A stretch of 64,000 bases of DNA, from NCBI RefSeq assembly GCF_025643335.1, contig NZ_CP092489.1, forward strand, positions 1,228,501-1,292,500, read 5' to 3'. Shown here piece after piece: positions 18,226-28,034 of the stretch. Position 1 is the first letter of the stretch, and each line of letters opens with the position of its first letter. The notes under the pieces are model-generated. The model searched no databases. It saw only the letters and a program-made list of their open reading frames with translations, and was not told the DNA's origin. Source of the stretch: Endozoicomonas sp. Mp262 (GTDB lineage: Bacteria > Pseudomonadota > Gammaproteobacteria > Pseudomonadales > Endozoicomonadaceae). The position numbers were made by a program, and so were the translations under genes.

Positions 18226-18363
18226 AAGACCTCTTTCCTTATGTATTTATCTGGAAACTTATGGGGGTTTAACGTATAGGATTTATGGCGATATTAATAT
18301 AGTGGTTAATCCTTGGGAGAGAGGGGAATTTATTAACCATATACCAAATAACAGCATCAGGAA

Positions 18364-19212
18364 TCAGAATTTGTATGTAATATCAAAGTAATGACTTGTA
18401 CCCGTTGATTTAAGAACCTTACTGTCATCTTTGATCAGATAGATGTCTTTATAAAGCTTTAATCCATAGCCCACTGCAAAGTGTTCAGAATGCCAGTACA
18501 AGCCACTAAATATACAGCCTCCATGATTGGTTTGTGAGTTTCCCTCAAACTCGTCCTTAGCCCCAAACTGATAGTCAATATAGCCCTGATAAGATAAAAA
18601 GCTGCTGTTACTAAAGGTATAAAAAGGTTTGAACCAATTGGTTGAAACCTGATAGCCATTCCATTTTTTCTTATTTATGTCATATAAACCATAAATGTTA
18701 AAACCTGTTTTTCCGAGCCAGGGCACCATAATATCGGAGCCTAATCCCCAAAAAGACTTATTGACAGGTTCATACTCACTGTTTTTTTCATACCCTCCTG
18801 ACCAGTTAAATAAAGTTGCGATATAAAGCTCTTTAACCGGACCAAAGGAAAAGTCTTTACCAGAAATAGCATCAAGGGAAAACCTTGGGGCAAGTTTGGC
18901 AAAGATTTTTTCCTTATCCTTTTTATCACTACAACTATGATTATTTAGATTAAATATATCTACATAGCCGTATAGATCAAAAAATCCTGAACGGCCACCA
19001 AACTCCATTTCAAGATAGTCATGCCCGGAGTGATCAGACTCTTTTCTTGGTAACTCCTTCAATGCATACATCAGGTTAAATTGAAGCCACTTATAGTCGT
19101 TCTTTCGTAGATCATCATTATAGTCTTCAGCCAGTACCTCAACAGGATTGAATACCACAGGTATAAGAAAACCACATAATAGTAATGACCTTCTATATAA
19201 GATGTTATCCAC
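18364..19212 (-). CDS. Tsx-like nucleoside-specific outer membrane channel, second copy
   Basis: 282 residues. The N-terminus has a hydrophobic signal segment ending near LAEDYND; the protein ends in a barrel-type strand with terminal Phe (HYFDITYKF). FFDLYGYVDIF and PRFSLDAISGKDFSFGPVKE match Tsx closely (E. coli: FSIDKLTNTDLSFGPFKEW). The role is probably nucleoside uptake through the outer membrane. It lies upstream of the first copy on the same strand with a 138-base gap, and the two copies are well diverged from each other, so this is an old duplication or two separate acquisitions. Confidence 0.82.
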   Translation of the reverse strand: MDNILYRRSLLLCGFLIPVVFNPVEVLAEDYNDDLRKNDYKWLQFNLMYALKELPRKESDHSGHDYLEMEFGGRSGFFDLYGYVDIFNLNNHSCSDKKDKEKIFAKLAPRFSLDAISGKDFSFGPVKELYIATLFNWSGGYEKNSEYEPVNKSFWGLGSDIMVPWLGKTGFNIYGLYDINKKKWNGYQVSTNWFKPFYTFSNSSFLSYQGYIDYQFGAKDEFEGNSQTNHGGCIFSGLYWHSEHFAVGYGLKLYKDIYLIKDDSKVLKSTGTSHYFDITYKF

Positions 19213-19451
19213 TTTAATACCTCAATACTTAATAAACGACAATAGATGTTAAAAATGATAAGTAATAAAATAGGTGTCGTGTTTTTGTTATGGGAAAGTT
19301 TAGATGGATAGTCGGAGAATTACTAAATAGTAATAAATTGTTTTATTTGGTGAGTGATATTAAGTTTTTGGGCATATAAATACTGATTGGTTAGCTGTGT
19401 ATTTCTGACTATAGTGCGTTACTTTAAATTACCTCAGGGCTACTGTTAACA

Positions 19452-20672
19452 ATGTCTATAAGCCAGCCGGATCTATCTGAATACGATGTGGTTATTATTG
19501 GGGCTGGTGCCTCAGGATTGATGTGTGCATTAACTGCCGGAAAGCGCGGTAAAAAAGTTTTGGTCATTGATCATGCCAATAAGATGGCTAAAAAGATCCT
19601 GATTTCCGGTGGAGGGCGTTGTAATTTCACCAACTTATACACAACTTCGGATAACTACCTTTCAGAAAATCCCCACTTCTGCAAATCAGCCCTGGCAAGA
19701 TATACACAGTGGGATTTCCAGGCGCTTGTGGATAAGTATCGAATTGCCTGGCATGAGAAAAAACTGGGTCAGCTATTTTGTGATAACCGTTCCAGGGATA
19801 TTGTTGACCTGTTGATTGAAGAGTGTAAAGAAGCGGGTGTAACCATTCGCTTGAAAACATCACTTCAGGCTATAAAACCAGTAGAAAATGGCTATAGATT
19901 AAATACATCCCTTGGCAAATTGAGCGGCAGTTCTCTTGTGGTGGCTACCGGAGGATTGTCATTCCCAACCATGGGAGCCACAGGGTTGGGTTATGAGCTG
20001 GCGGAACAATTTGGTCATTGTCTGGTAAAGCAAAGGCCAGCGCTGGTTCCATTGACCTGTTCAAAGAGCTGGTTAAGTCATTTTGCAGAACTTTCGGGTG
20101 TAAGCGCTGATGTATTGGCTCGTTGTAACGGGCAGAGCTTTAGGGAAAATGTCCTGTTTACCCATAAAGGACTCAGTGGGCCAGCCATCTTACAGATTTC
20201 TTCATTTTGGCAAAAAGGCGACACTATCTCTATAAACTGGTTACCCCACTGTAAGATTGACCATTGGCTGAATCTGGCAAGAAATGATCGCCCAAAAGCA
20301 GAGTTCCAGTCTGTTTTGGCAAGCATCCTGACTCGAAGATTGGCCCAGGCGCTTTGCCAATATGGCTCCCTGGGCATTCTGGTTACTCAAGGGAAAAAAA
20401 TAATGGGACAGTTTAGCCAGGCAGAGTTGGAAGAAGTCGCAAAGGAACTTGAAGACTGGCAAATACAACCGACAGGAACTGAGGGTTATAAAAAGGCAGA
20501 GGTGACATTAGGCGGAGTTGCTACCGATGCAATTTCTTCTAAAACCTTTGAGAGCAAACTTCAGCCAGGACTTTTCTTTGTGGGAGAAGTGTTGGATGTT
20601 ACAGGCCATTTAGGTGGATTTAACTTTCAGTGGGCCTGGGCTTCGGGTTATTGTGCCGGACTTCATGTTTAG
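19452..20672 (+). CDS. BaiN/RdsA (YhiN/HI0933)-family FAD-dependent oxidoreductase
   Basis: 406 residues. The N-terminal dinucleotide-binding motif GAGASGLMCA (residues about 17-26), the family signature KKILISGGGRCNFTN, and a C-terminal GEVLDVTGHLGGFNFQWAWASG match the HI0933/YhiN flavoprotein family. Family members have FAD-dependent reductase-like folds, and the physiological substrate is unsettled. The stop overlaps nothing, but the next small gene starts 10 bases later, so the two are probably co-transcribed. The reading frame is intact. Confidence 0.92.
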   Translation: MSISQPDLSEYDVVIIGAGASGLMCALTAGKRGKKVLVIDHANKMAKKILISGGGRCNFTNLYTTSDNYLSENPHFCKSALARYTQWDFQALVDKYRIAWHEKKLGQLFCDNRSRDIVDLLIEECKEAGVTIRLKTSLQAIKPVENGYRLNTSLGKLSGSSLVVATGGLSFPTMGATGLGYELAEQFGHCLVKQRPALVPLTCSKSWLSHFAELSGVSADVLARCNGQSFRENVLFTHKGLSGPAILQISSFWQKGDTISINWLPHCKIDHWLNLARNDRPKAEFQSVLASILTRRLAQALCQYGSLGILVTQGKKIMGQFSQAELEEVAKELEDWQIQPTGTEGYKKAEVTLGGVATDAISSKTFESKLQPGLFFVGEVLDVTGHLGGFNFQWAWASGYCAGLHV

Positions 20673-20682
20673 GAACTGCGAA

Positions 20683-21033
20683 ATGAAATTTGTTAACCGC
20701 TGCGTTGTTACCCTTAAGCCGAGGAAAGCCTTTATAGACTGGGCAACAGGGTTGGGAGCCGAGTTACCGGAAGACTGGTCATTTGAAGGTGGTGCCTACC
20801 TTTTGAATGAACAGGAAACAGAGGAAGCGCTGCTGGCTGATATTAGCCAGCAGTCCCGGAAAATACTGGAAAATGAATTGTCAGTGTGGACTGAAGATCG
20901 CAGCCAATGGCCGGAGCCATTGGATCATAGACAGTTGCAGTCTTTTTTTGAGCTGTATATTGCTGTAGCCGCTTTTGACTTGGGAAACGAGTCTTTGCTT
21001 AGAGCGGATATCAGTGATATTCAGGTATTTTAA
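20683..21033 (+). CDS. Conserved hypothetical protein, 116 residues
   Basis: A small acidic protein beginning MKFVNRCVVTLKPRKAFIDW. I recall similar proteins in Pseudomonas-type genomes but know no function. No signal peptide or membrane helix. I use the ATG at 20683, just after the preceding flavoprotein gene; a start at 20614 inside that gene is unlikely. The gap to the convergent TrmB gene is only 15 bases. Confidence 0.75.
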   Translation: MKFVNRCVVTLKPRKAFIDWATGLGAELPEDWSFEGGAYLLNEQETEEALLADISQQSRKILENELSVWTEDRSQWPEPLDHRQLQSFFELYIAVAAFDLGNESLLRADISDIQVF

Positions 21034-21048
21034 GCGTCATCACATCGT

Positions 21049-21789
21049 TTAAAGAGTATTCCATAGTGTCTCAAAAATAATTTGCTGGGCGGTGGCAATT
21101 TCCTGTGAATCAATGACTACAGCGACAGGGTAATCCCTGGAGGCCAGGGAGATCATAGCAACCTTTGGAGGATAGATTGCAATATAGCTGGCATCTATAT
21201 GACCCTTGGCGTCTATCCATTTTCGTTCAGATAACTCAGCATCCTCTCCCCCTTCGCCAATAGCAATAACCCTGACGTTTATTTTCCTACGTATTCTCTG
21301 CTGGGTATAGTTTGGAAATGGACGATAGAGATGCTGACGAATCAGTTTAGAGGAGAAGACATTGTAGGATTTGTTCTCCTGTTGCTCCACAGTATTAAGA
21401 ATATCTTTGAGTACAAACTCTATACCTGTATCGCCTTCATAGAAACGGACATTGCCAGGGTTAAAGTCAGGCTTCAGGTGATTAAGCTGGGGGATCAGGG
21501 TTGTTTTCATTTCTTCTATGCCCTGCTCAAGAGCCTGACGTTTTTCCTTGGCCAGCTCCAGTAAAACCTCCGGTGGTTCGGCGCAAAAGACTCTGCGCTT
21601 TCCTTTCGGGAAATAGCTGACAACGCCCTTACTGGCAAGCTCCTTAAGGGTTTCGTAGGTGGTGCCACGGTTAATATCAGCACTGGTTGCAATATCCCGG
21701 ATGGAGGCAGTTCCAAGCTTTAGAAGAGACAGGTAAATGCTGATTTCTCGCTGGCTAAGTCCCAGCTGTTCAAGTATATCCAGGTTCAT
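21049..21789 (-). CDS. TrmB-family transcriptional regulator
   Basis: 246 residues. The N-terminal winged helix (LGLSQREISIYLSLLKLGTA, then IRDIATSADINRGTTYETLK) is the TrmB DNA-binding domain, followed by a coiled segment (LAKEKRQALEQGIEEMKTTL) and an effector or phospholipase-D-like region. TrmB regulators are best known as sugar sensors in archaea; a role near glmU/glmS amino-sugar genes is possible but is inference. I start at the ATG at 21789 (MNLDILEQLGLS), where the homologous domain begins; the frame remains open to 21927. It is divergent from glmU across about 325 bases. Confidence 0.8.
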   Translation of the reverse strand: MNLDILEQLGLSQREISIYLSLLKLGTASIRDIATSADINRGTTYETLKELASKGVVSYFPKGKRRVFCAEPPEVLLELAKEKRQALEQGIEEMKTTLIPQLNHLKPDFNPGNVRFYEGDTGIEFVLKDILNTVEQQENKSYNVFSSKLIRQHLYRPFPNYTQQRIRRKINVRVIAIGEGGEDAELSERKWIDAKGHIDASYIAIYPPKVAMISLASRDYPVAVVIDSQEIATAQQIIFETLWNTL

Positions 21790-22114
21790 TATTGTCAATA
21801 ATCTTATGACAAGAGCTCTTGTATTTTCTTCAATGGGTAATAATCTAGGCGTTATATTGTCGGGGACTGTCACTAAAGTCCATCCTTTTATTATTTGACA
21901 GCTAAACCCTTTAGGTAAAGGCTGCAATGCCCTGGTAAAATCAAAAGTGGCCGAATAGGCAACATTTCAGAGGCTGGTGGCAAAAGGAATGCCCGCCCAT
22001 TGGATTTGGAAAAGATAAAATAAATAGTATTTTGAGCTTCTTTAATCCGTTGGTTTTGCTTTATTTGCAGTCAAGAAATAGAAGTTTAGGTAAAGAATTC
22101 CAGAGAACAGATCC

Positions 22115-23494
22115 ATGAGAACAGATATAGTCATCCTTGCTGCTGGTCAAGGCAGTAGAATGAAATCCGGTTTGCCCAAGGTTTTGCACCCTATTGCCGG
22201 GAAGCCTATGCTGGAGCACGTTATTAGTGCTGCAAGAAAGACTCAGCAAAAGGTTGGGCAAGGTGCAATTCATGTGGTCATAGGCCATGGTGCAGGGCAG
22301 GTTCAGGAGAAATTGCGCCATCATACTGTTAACTGGGTACAACAAACGGAGCAGTTGGGTACTGGTCATGCCGTTAAGCAGGCACTGCCGGGTCTCGAAG
22401 GAGCGGATGTTGTTCTGGTTTTATACGGTGATGTGCCACTGATTAATGCCACCACATTACAGTTGCTGGCAGCGGCCTGTAATGGTGAGCATCTGGCTCT
22501 TTTAACGGTGAATATGCCCAATCCATCGGGTTATGGCCGGATTGTTCGTGACGCCATGGGGAATATCCAGGCCATCGTAGAGCAAAAGGATGCAAACCCG
22601 GAACAGCTGGCTATTGATGAAGTGAATACCGGCATTATGGCTATCCCGGGTCACCGTATAAATGACTGGATCTCTGGCCTTGATAACGAAAATGCCCAGC
22701 AAGAATATTATCTGACAGATATTGTGGCAAAAGCCGTTAGTGAAGGAGCTACAGTGGTACATGCCCAGCCAGGGAAACTAACCGAGGTGCAGGGTGTTAA
22801 TAGCCGCTTGCAACTGAGCAGTCTGGAAAGGCAATACCAAAAGCAGTGTGCTGAGGTCATGATGGCGGAGGGAGTGACTATTATTGATCCTCACCGTATT
22901 GATTTCCGTGGAGAGATTTCAGTTGGCAGGGATGTGCTGCTGGATATCAATGTAGTACTGGAGGGCGAGGTGACCCTGGGCAGTAATGTTGTTATTGAAC
23001 CGGGCTGCATTATTCGAAACTCTAAAATTGCTGACGGTGTTGTTATTAAGGCGCACTCGATTCTTGAGAATGCCATCGTTTCAGAAGACTGTGAGGTTGG
23101 CCCCTTTGCCCGCCTGAGACCTGGTGCTGAACTTGCAGAAAAAGCAAGGGTAGGTAACTTTGTTGAAATCAAGAAATCAACCATTGGCAGAGGTTCTAAA
23201 GTTAATCACCTGACTTATGTTGGGGATGCCGAGGTTGGAACGGATGTCAATGTTGGTGCTGGTACAGTGACCTGTAATTACGATGGCGTTAATAAACACA
23301 AGACAGTGATTGGTGATGGTGCATTTATTGGCACCAATAGCTCTCTTGTTGCACCGGTTACTATTGGCGCATGCGCCACTACAGCAGCCGGTTCTGTGAT
23401 TACAAAAAATGTTGCTGAACAAGAGTTGGCTGTTGCTCGTGGTCGTCAGCGCAATATAAACGGCTGGAGTCGACCAGTTAAACAAGCAAATTAA
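22115..23494 (+). CDS. glmU: Bifunctional N-acetylglucosamine-1-phosphate uridyltransferase/glucosamine-1-phosphate acetyltransferase
   Basis: 459 residues; the final two steps to UDP-N-acetylglucosamine for peptidoglycan and lipopolysaccharide. The N-terminal nucleotidyltransferase domain starts [16 protein letters not shown] (residues about 7-22) with the metal-site Asp in LYGDVPL. The C-terminal left-handed beta-helix (from about residue 250) carries the acetyltransferase active site, including GNFVEIKKS and [12 protein letters not shown] and [10 protein letters not shown]. glmS follows after 31 bases, a common arrangement that puts synthesis of the precursor and the product in one unit. 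Confidence 0.97.
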   Translation: MRTDIVILAAGQGSRMKSGLPKVLHPIAGKPMLEHVISAARKTQQKVGQGAIHVVIGHGAGQVQEKLRHHTVNWVQQTEQLGTGHAVKQALPGLEGADVVLVLYGDVPLINATTLQLLAAACNGEHLALLTVNMPNPSGYGRIVRDAMGNIQAIVEQKDANPEQLAIDEVNTGIMAIPGHRINDWISGLDNENAQQEYYLTDIVAKAVSEGATVVHAQPGKLTEVQGVNSRLQLSSLERQYQKQCAEVMMAEGVTIIDPHRIDFRGEISVGRDVLLDINVVLEGEVTLGSNVVIEPGCIIRNSKIADGVVIKAHSILENAIVSEDCEVGPFARLRPGAELAEKARVGNFVEIKKSTIGRGSKVNHLTYVGDAEVGTDVNVGAGTVTCNYDGVNKHKTVIGDGAFIGTNSSLVAPVTIGACATTAAGSVITKNVAEQELAVARGRQRNINGWSRPVKQAN

Positions 23495-23525
23495 TGCTGT
23501 CAGAAGTAATAACGGAGAACAGATT

Positions 23526-25358
23526 ATGTGTGGCATTGTGGGTGCTGTAGCGCAAAGAGATGTGGCAGCTATTCTTGTAGAAGGTCTTCGTCGTCTTGAA
23601 TATCGCGGATATGATTCGGCTGGAGTAGCTGTTATAGATGGCAATGGCAGCATGAATCGACTGAGGAGGGCTGGCAAGGTTTCAGAGCTCAGTGAGGCTA
23701 TTAAGGAGTCCCCGGTCCACGGCGGCACAGGTATTGCCCATACTCGCTGGGCAACCCATGGCGAACCCAGTGAGCGAAATGCACACCCACATGTATCTGG
23801 CGAAAATATTGCTGTTGTACATAACGGTATTATTGAAAACCATGAAATTTTAAGACGTTTTCTTAGCGAGCAAGGGTATCCATTCGACTCGGATACGGAT
23901 ACAGAAGTTATTGCCCACCTGGTTAACCATGAGCTTAAAGCCAGCGAATCTCTTCTGGAAGCTGTACAGAAAGCTGTACGGCAATTGGAAGGTGCTTATG
24001 GCATGGTTGTGATGGATCGCAAGGATCCCGAGCGCCTGGTGGTTGCCCGGTCAGGCAGCCCTCTGGTGATTGGTGTGGGTATTGGTGAGCACTTTATAGC
24101 TTCTGACCAGCTGGCTCTTTTCCCGGTAACCCGCAAGTTCATTTTCCTGGAAGAAGGGGATGTGGCTGAAGTTACCAGAACCTCTGTAAGCACTCTTGAT
24201 ATTGATGGTCAGGCTGTTGAGCGTCCAGCGAGGGAGAGTGATGTTGAGCATGATGCCGGGGATAAAGGCCCCTATCGTCACTATATGCTCAAGGAGATAC
24301 ATGAACAGCCTGAAGCCATTGCCAACACCCTGGAGGGGCGGCTTGGTGATCAACGCCTGAACCTGTCGTCTCTGGGTAATGCGGCTGCCGACATACTGGA
24401 AAGAACACGTTGTGTGCAAATCGTCGCCTGTGGTACCAGTTACCATGCGGGGATGGTGGCTCGTTACTGGTTTGAAGAGTTGGCAGGAATCCCCTGTCGT
24501 ATAGAGATTGCATCGGAATTCCGTTATCGCAAGTTCTTTGTGCCGGAAGACTGCCTGTTTGTCACCATTTCCCAGTCCGGTGAAACCGCTGACACATTGG
24601 CTGCTCTCAGGCTGGCCAAGGAGCAAGGCTATATGGCCAGCCTGAGTATTTGTAACGTACCAGGCTCCTCTATGGTTCGCGAGTCTGACATTGCCTTTAT
24701 GACCCGTGCTGGTGCTGAAATCGGTGTTGCATCGACCAAGGCATTTACCACCCAGTTAACAGCCCTGCTGATGATGGTCACTGCAATTGGCCGTTATACC
24801 GGTATGACAGAGCAGCAAGAGGAAGATATTGTAAAGGCCCTGAGAGAGCTGCCTCATGTTATCAATAATACGTTGGCACTTAGCTCTGATATTGAGGCGA
24901 TGGCACAGGAGTTTGCTGAAAAGCACCATAGCCTTTTCCTTGGCCGGGGAACCCAATACCCCATTGCCATGGAGGGAGCGCTAAAGCTCAAGGAAATTTC
25001 CTATATTCATGCAGAAGCCTATGCTGCGGGTGAACTCAAGCATGGCCCCCTTGCCCTGATTGACAGTGATATGCCGGTTATTGTGGTGGCTCCTAACAAT
25101 GACTTGCTGGAAAAACTGAAATCCAATATGGAAGAGGTTCGAGCCAGAGGAGGACTTTTATATGTCTTTGCCGACCGTCATGCACGACTGGTGGCCAGTG
25201 AAGGTGTAAAAGTATTGCCTGTGGATGAAGTGCCGGAAGTGGTGGCACCCATTCTGTATACCATCCCTCTGCAACTGCTTTCCTATCATGTAGCCGTGAT
25301 TAAGGGAACGGATGTGGATCAACCCAGAAACCTGGCTAAGTCTGTGACGGTTGAATAA
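23526..25358 (+). CDS. glmS: Glutamine-fructose-6-phosphate aminotransferase
   Basis: 610 residues. It makes glucosamine-6-phosphate from fructose-6-phosphate and glutamine, the entry to amino-sugar synthesis. The N-terminal glutaminase has the nucleophile Cys2 (MCGIVGAV); two SIS sugar-isomerase domains follow ([17 protein letters not shown], then [20 protein letters not shown]); the end KSVTVE is the conserved C-terminus. In E. coli glmS is controlled by small RNAs GlmY/GlmZ; I did not identify those sites here. A short hairpin GGCCTG-TTA-CAGGCC follows 40 bases after the stop without a U-run. Confidence 0.97.
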   Translation: MCGIVGAVAQRDVAAILVEGLRRLEYRGYDSAGVAVIDGNGSMNRLRRAGKVSELSEAIKESPVHGGTGIAHTRWATHGEPSERNAHPHVSGENIAVVHNGIIENHEILRRFLSEQGYPFDSDTDTEVIAHLVNHELKASESLLEAVQKAVRQLEGAYGMVVMDRKDPERLVVARSGSPLVIGVGIGEHFIASDQLALFPVTRKFIFLEEGDVAEVTRTSVSTLDIDGQAVERPARESDVEHDAGDKGPYRHYMLKEIHEQPEAIANTLEGRLGDQRLNLSSLGNAAADILERTRCVQIVACGTSYHAGMVARYWFEELAGIPCRIEIASEFRYRKFFVPEDCLFVTISQSGETADTLAALRLAKEQGYMASLSICNVPGSSMVRESDIAFMTRAGAEIGVASTKAFTTQLTALLMMVTAIGRYTGMTEQQEEDIVKALRELPHVINNTLALSSDIEAMAQEFAEKHHSLFLGRGTQYPIAMEGALKLKEISYIHAEAYAAGELKHGPLALIDSDMPVIVVAPNNDLLEKLKSNMEEVRARGGLLYVFADRHARLVASEGVKVLPVDEVPEVVAPILYTIPLQLLSYHVAVIKGTDVDQPRNLAKSVTVE

Positions 25359-25629
25359 AAAGCAGTTTTAAAACGATAGAGGGCAGGTGTATGGCCTGTT
25401 ACAGGCCTTACACTGAAGCCTCTCGTGTGATGTGGCAAAACATGAATATTGCTTCAGTCAAAAAGAAGTTAGGACGTTGGAGGTTCTGAAGGGCTTGATT
25501 TTGGATTAGGAAAACGCTATTTCCCTCTGAATTTTTATACACGATAGTGGTTTTATAATTATTAAGCCAACCCGCCTTTATCATAAGCGGGATCGTTGGA
25601 TCTGCTTTTTTGATCTTTTTATATGCTGG

Positions 25630-26511
25630 TTATTTCTCTATTAATTGGACAGACATATCAGGTTTTATATCAAGCTCTTCAAAGAAACTAATTATAGGAT
25701 TGAGTGCATGAGCCTTGTCAGTATTTTTTGAATAGATCAGGTAAACATCCTGGCTGATTTGTTCAGTACCTTTAACGGGAAATAACATACCGTTTTCCAG
25801 GTAACTTTCCACAAAGGCTTTTGGTAAGTAGGCCGCACCTTTATAGCTAAGGATAAACTCCAGAGCTATGTGGCTTTGTGCTGTATGTAAAATGGGTGCG
25901 ACAGGCTCAGCAAACAGCCGGGCCTGCTGCAGATTGAACGCAGTCCCCCAGTCAACAAATACATGCCCGATTTGAGGCACCTCCTCGAGTGTTTGATCAG
26001 GACTGTTACAAACCATTATTAATTCAAGTGAGCCGATCTTTTTAGAATCAAGATCAATATTGGTAGGCGCATCCAGGGTGGCAAAAATGTCAATTCTTCC
26101 ACCAAGAAGTGCCCGAATCAAATATTGGGGCGGATTGATCTCTGTCCGTAAATAGGTGTTTGGAAACTGTTCACAGAGTTTCGGTAATACAGATTTAAGA
26201 AAGGTGTCCCATAGATTTGACGTTCCACCAAGAGATAATTGAAGATTTTGTTGTTTAGGAATACCTATTTCCTGAACAGTTAATTGCCAAGATGCGAGAA
26301 GGTTTTCAGCATGGGGAAGCAGGCGTTCTCCAGCAGGAGTGAGCAGTATATTGTTTCGTTGTCGAGTAAATAATGTGACTCCCAAAAGCTCTTCCAGCTG
26401 TTTGATTCTCGAACTGACCGCAGACTGGGTTAAATAAAGGTTATCTGCTGCATGACCAAAGTGCCTTGTTTTGGCTACTTCCATAAAGGTTCTTAAAAGA
26501 TCTGTATTCAT
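25630..26511 (-). CDS. hdfR: LysR-family regulator, HdfR-like
   Basis: 293 residues from the ATG at 26511 (MNTDLLRTFMEVAKTRHFGH), which lines up with the start of E. coli HdfR; the frame extends upstream but without similarity. The helix-turn-helix is AADNLYLTQSAVSSRIKQLE, then TRQRNNILLTPAGERLLP. HdfR represses the flagellar master operon in E. coli; the target here is unknown. It is divergent from maoP with a 117-base intergenic region, exactly the E. coli hdfR/maoP arrangement, which strengthens both calls. Confidence 0.87.
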   Translation of the reverse strand: MNTDLLRTFMEVAKTRHFGHAADNLYLTQSAVSSRIKQLEELLGVTLFTRQRNNILLTPAGERLLPHAENLLASWQLTVQEIGIPKQQNLQLSLGGTSNLWDTFLKSVLPKLCEQFPNTYLRTEINPPQYLIRALLGGRIDIFATLDAPTNIDLDSKKIGSLELIMVCNSPDQTLEEVPQIGHVFVDWGTAFNLQQARLFAEPVAPILHTAQSHIALEFILSYKGAAYLPKAFVESYLENGMLFPVKGTEQISQDVYLIYSKNTDKAHALNPIISFFEELDIKPDMSVQLIEK

Positions 26512-26628
26512 GGTATTTTTTCGATTAATTTTATTAATTGATAATGACAAAATTTTCCCATTTTACTAACTTAATCTTGTGAATAAAAATAGAAACCTAT
26601 AGTTTGACGATTATAAATTTCTATCGAA

Positions 26629-26982
26629 ATGACCAAGAAAATTTCTTTTTACTCAGAGTCCAGGTTTTATCCGAATGAACATTTTCCTTACGGTATTGCA
26701 CGTAGTGGCGAGTTCATTCATACCCATGCAGAGCTTCTTGAGTGTCATGGAAAAGCTTACCAGGCTTTGCATGCGGGTTTGCGAGCACCATCGAATGAAG
26801 AGGAAATGTGTTTTTTAGCCGTTTGTCGTGGTGAGCGGGAAGCGACTACAGACCATGAAAAGGCATGGATACGTTTTTGTGAAAAAACAAAAAAGCAACC
26901 CTCTGTTTCACCTTTTGGCTGTGGACCGGTGAGCAGTAAAGAGGAGCAGGGTGATTTCCTGGTGGATGATTTGGACCATTAA
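26629..26982 (+). CDS. maoP: Macrodomain Ori organisation protein MaoP-like (DUF413)
   Basis: 117 residues of the DUF413/YifE family. Conserved blocks are FYPNEHFPYGIARSGEF, LLECHGKAYQAL and FLAVCRGEREATTDHEKAW. In E. coli MaoP acts at the maoS site to organise the Ori macrodomain; the site itself is not evident to me here. Its TAA stop overlaps the ATG of the following ATP-grasp gene (TAATG at 26980-26984), so translation of the two is probably coupled, which is an unexpected linkage of a chromosome-organisation gene to a ligase gene. Confidence 0.9.
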   Translation: MTKKISFYSESRFYPNEHFPYGIARSGEFIHTHAELLECHGKAYQALHAGLRAPSNEEEMCFLAVCRGEREATTDHEKAWIRFCEKTKKQPSVSPFGCGPVSSKEEQGDFLVDDLDH

Positions 26983-28034
26983 TGGCTGCTGCTGTAAAAA
27001 TGAAAATCTGTTTTCTTATGTATCCATGGGATCGTATCGACCCAGAAACCGACAGTACCCTGAGACTGATTCACGAAGCGGCCAGCCGCCGTATGACGGT
27101 CGCTCTTACTACTGCACACAATCTAACAATCAGGGATACTGTTCCATACGCATTCTGCAATGTCCTGAGAAAGACGGAAAAGGTCAGCGGCAATATACCT
27201 GCTTTTTATAAGAGTGCAGAGTTCAAGCGCTGTAAGCTGCCTTTGGCTGGTTTTGATGCCATTATTATGCGGGCAAATCCGCCTTTGGATACAACAGCAC
27301 TGAATTTTCTGGATTCAGTGAGAAATGATGTGTTCATCATGAATGATCTGGATGGTTTAAGAATTGCCAATAACAAATTGTACCCTGCTTCGTTCAGTGG
27401 TGATGCTGCCCGCTTTATTCCCGCCACCCATGTGTCAAAGAGTCAGGAATATCTGGAGCAGGTGCTGGAAGAGTCCAACACTGAAAAAATGATCATGAAG
27501 CCTTTAAATGGCTATGGTGGTCAGGGCGTTATAGTTGTTGAGAAAAGTGCCCAGCAGAGCTTCAGGTCTCTACTCGATTTTTATATAGGTGGTGAACAGG
27601 GCAATTATGTCATTCTCCAGTAGTTTATCGAGGGAGCAGAAGAGGGTGATGTCAGAATACTGATGCTTAATGGTGAATCTATAGGAGCCATGAAAAGAGT
27701 CCCACCGAATAAAGATATCCGTTCCAATATTTCCGCCGGTGGTAAAGAGGTGAAACATCAACTCACCAGAGAAGAAAAGGAACTCTGTAAAGCGCTTGGT
27801 CCTCAGCTGGTTCGTGACGGTCTGTATCTGGTAGGACTAGATGTTATTAACGGCAAACTACTTGAGGTTAATGTATTGAGTCCTGGCGGTATTTCACGGA
27901 TCAACAGACTCAATCGTACCAAGCTACAAAAACCCATCATGGATTTTGTTGAAAATGTGGTTCTGGCCAGAGAAGTCGTGATCGAACGCAAGAATGCATT
28001 TCGGAAGGCAATCGAAGATGCTGAAGCTCTCTGA
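26982..28034 (+). pseudogene. GshB-like ATP-grasp ligase gene with an in-frame amber codon
   Basis: Read through one TAG at 27621-27623, this is a 350-residue ATP-grasp protein related to glutathione synthetase. The first part (MKICFLMYPWDRIDPETDST, IIMRANPPLD, MNDLDGLRIANNKLYPA, MIMKPLNGYGGQGVIVVE) has the pre-ATP-grasp domain and the glycine-rich nucleotide loop. The second (FIEGAEEGDVRILMLNGE, LYLVGLDVINGKLLEVNVLSP) has the metal-binding strand with ENVLS-like Asn. GshB-type proteins usually have Gln-Glu-Tyr/Phe-Ile where this has Gln-stop-Phe-Ile, so GAG to TAG is the likely change. Without suppression only the first 213 residues are made. It overlaps maoP at its start and the next gene at its end. 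The true substrate is unknown; the context argues against simple glutathione synthesis. Confidence 0.85.

Noticed and set aside
27621-27623. Reassignment of TAG to an amino acid in this organism
   Set aside because: Many intact genes in the window end in TAG (for example deoD, the BaiN-type gene and pstA), so simple nonsense mutation is the easier explanation.
26982-28034. Calling the ligase gshB outright
   Set aside because: The context (FGase-QEGLA peptidase and MFS) and the diverged N-terminus make a different substrate as likely as glutathione.
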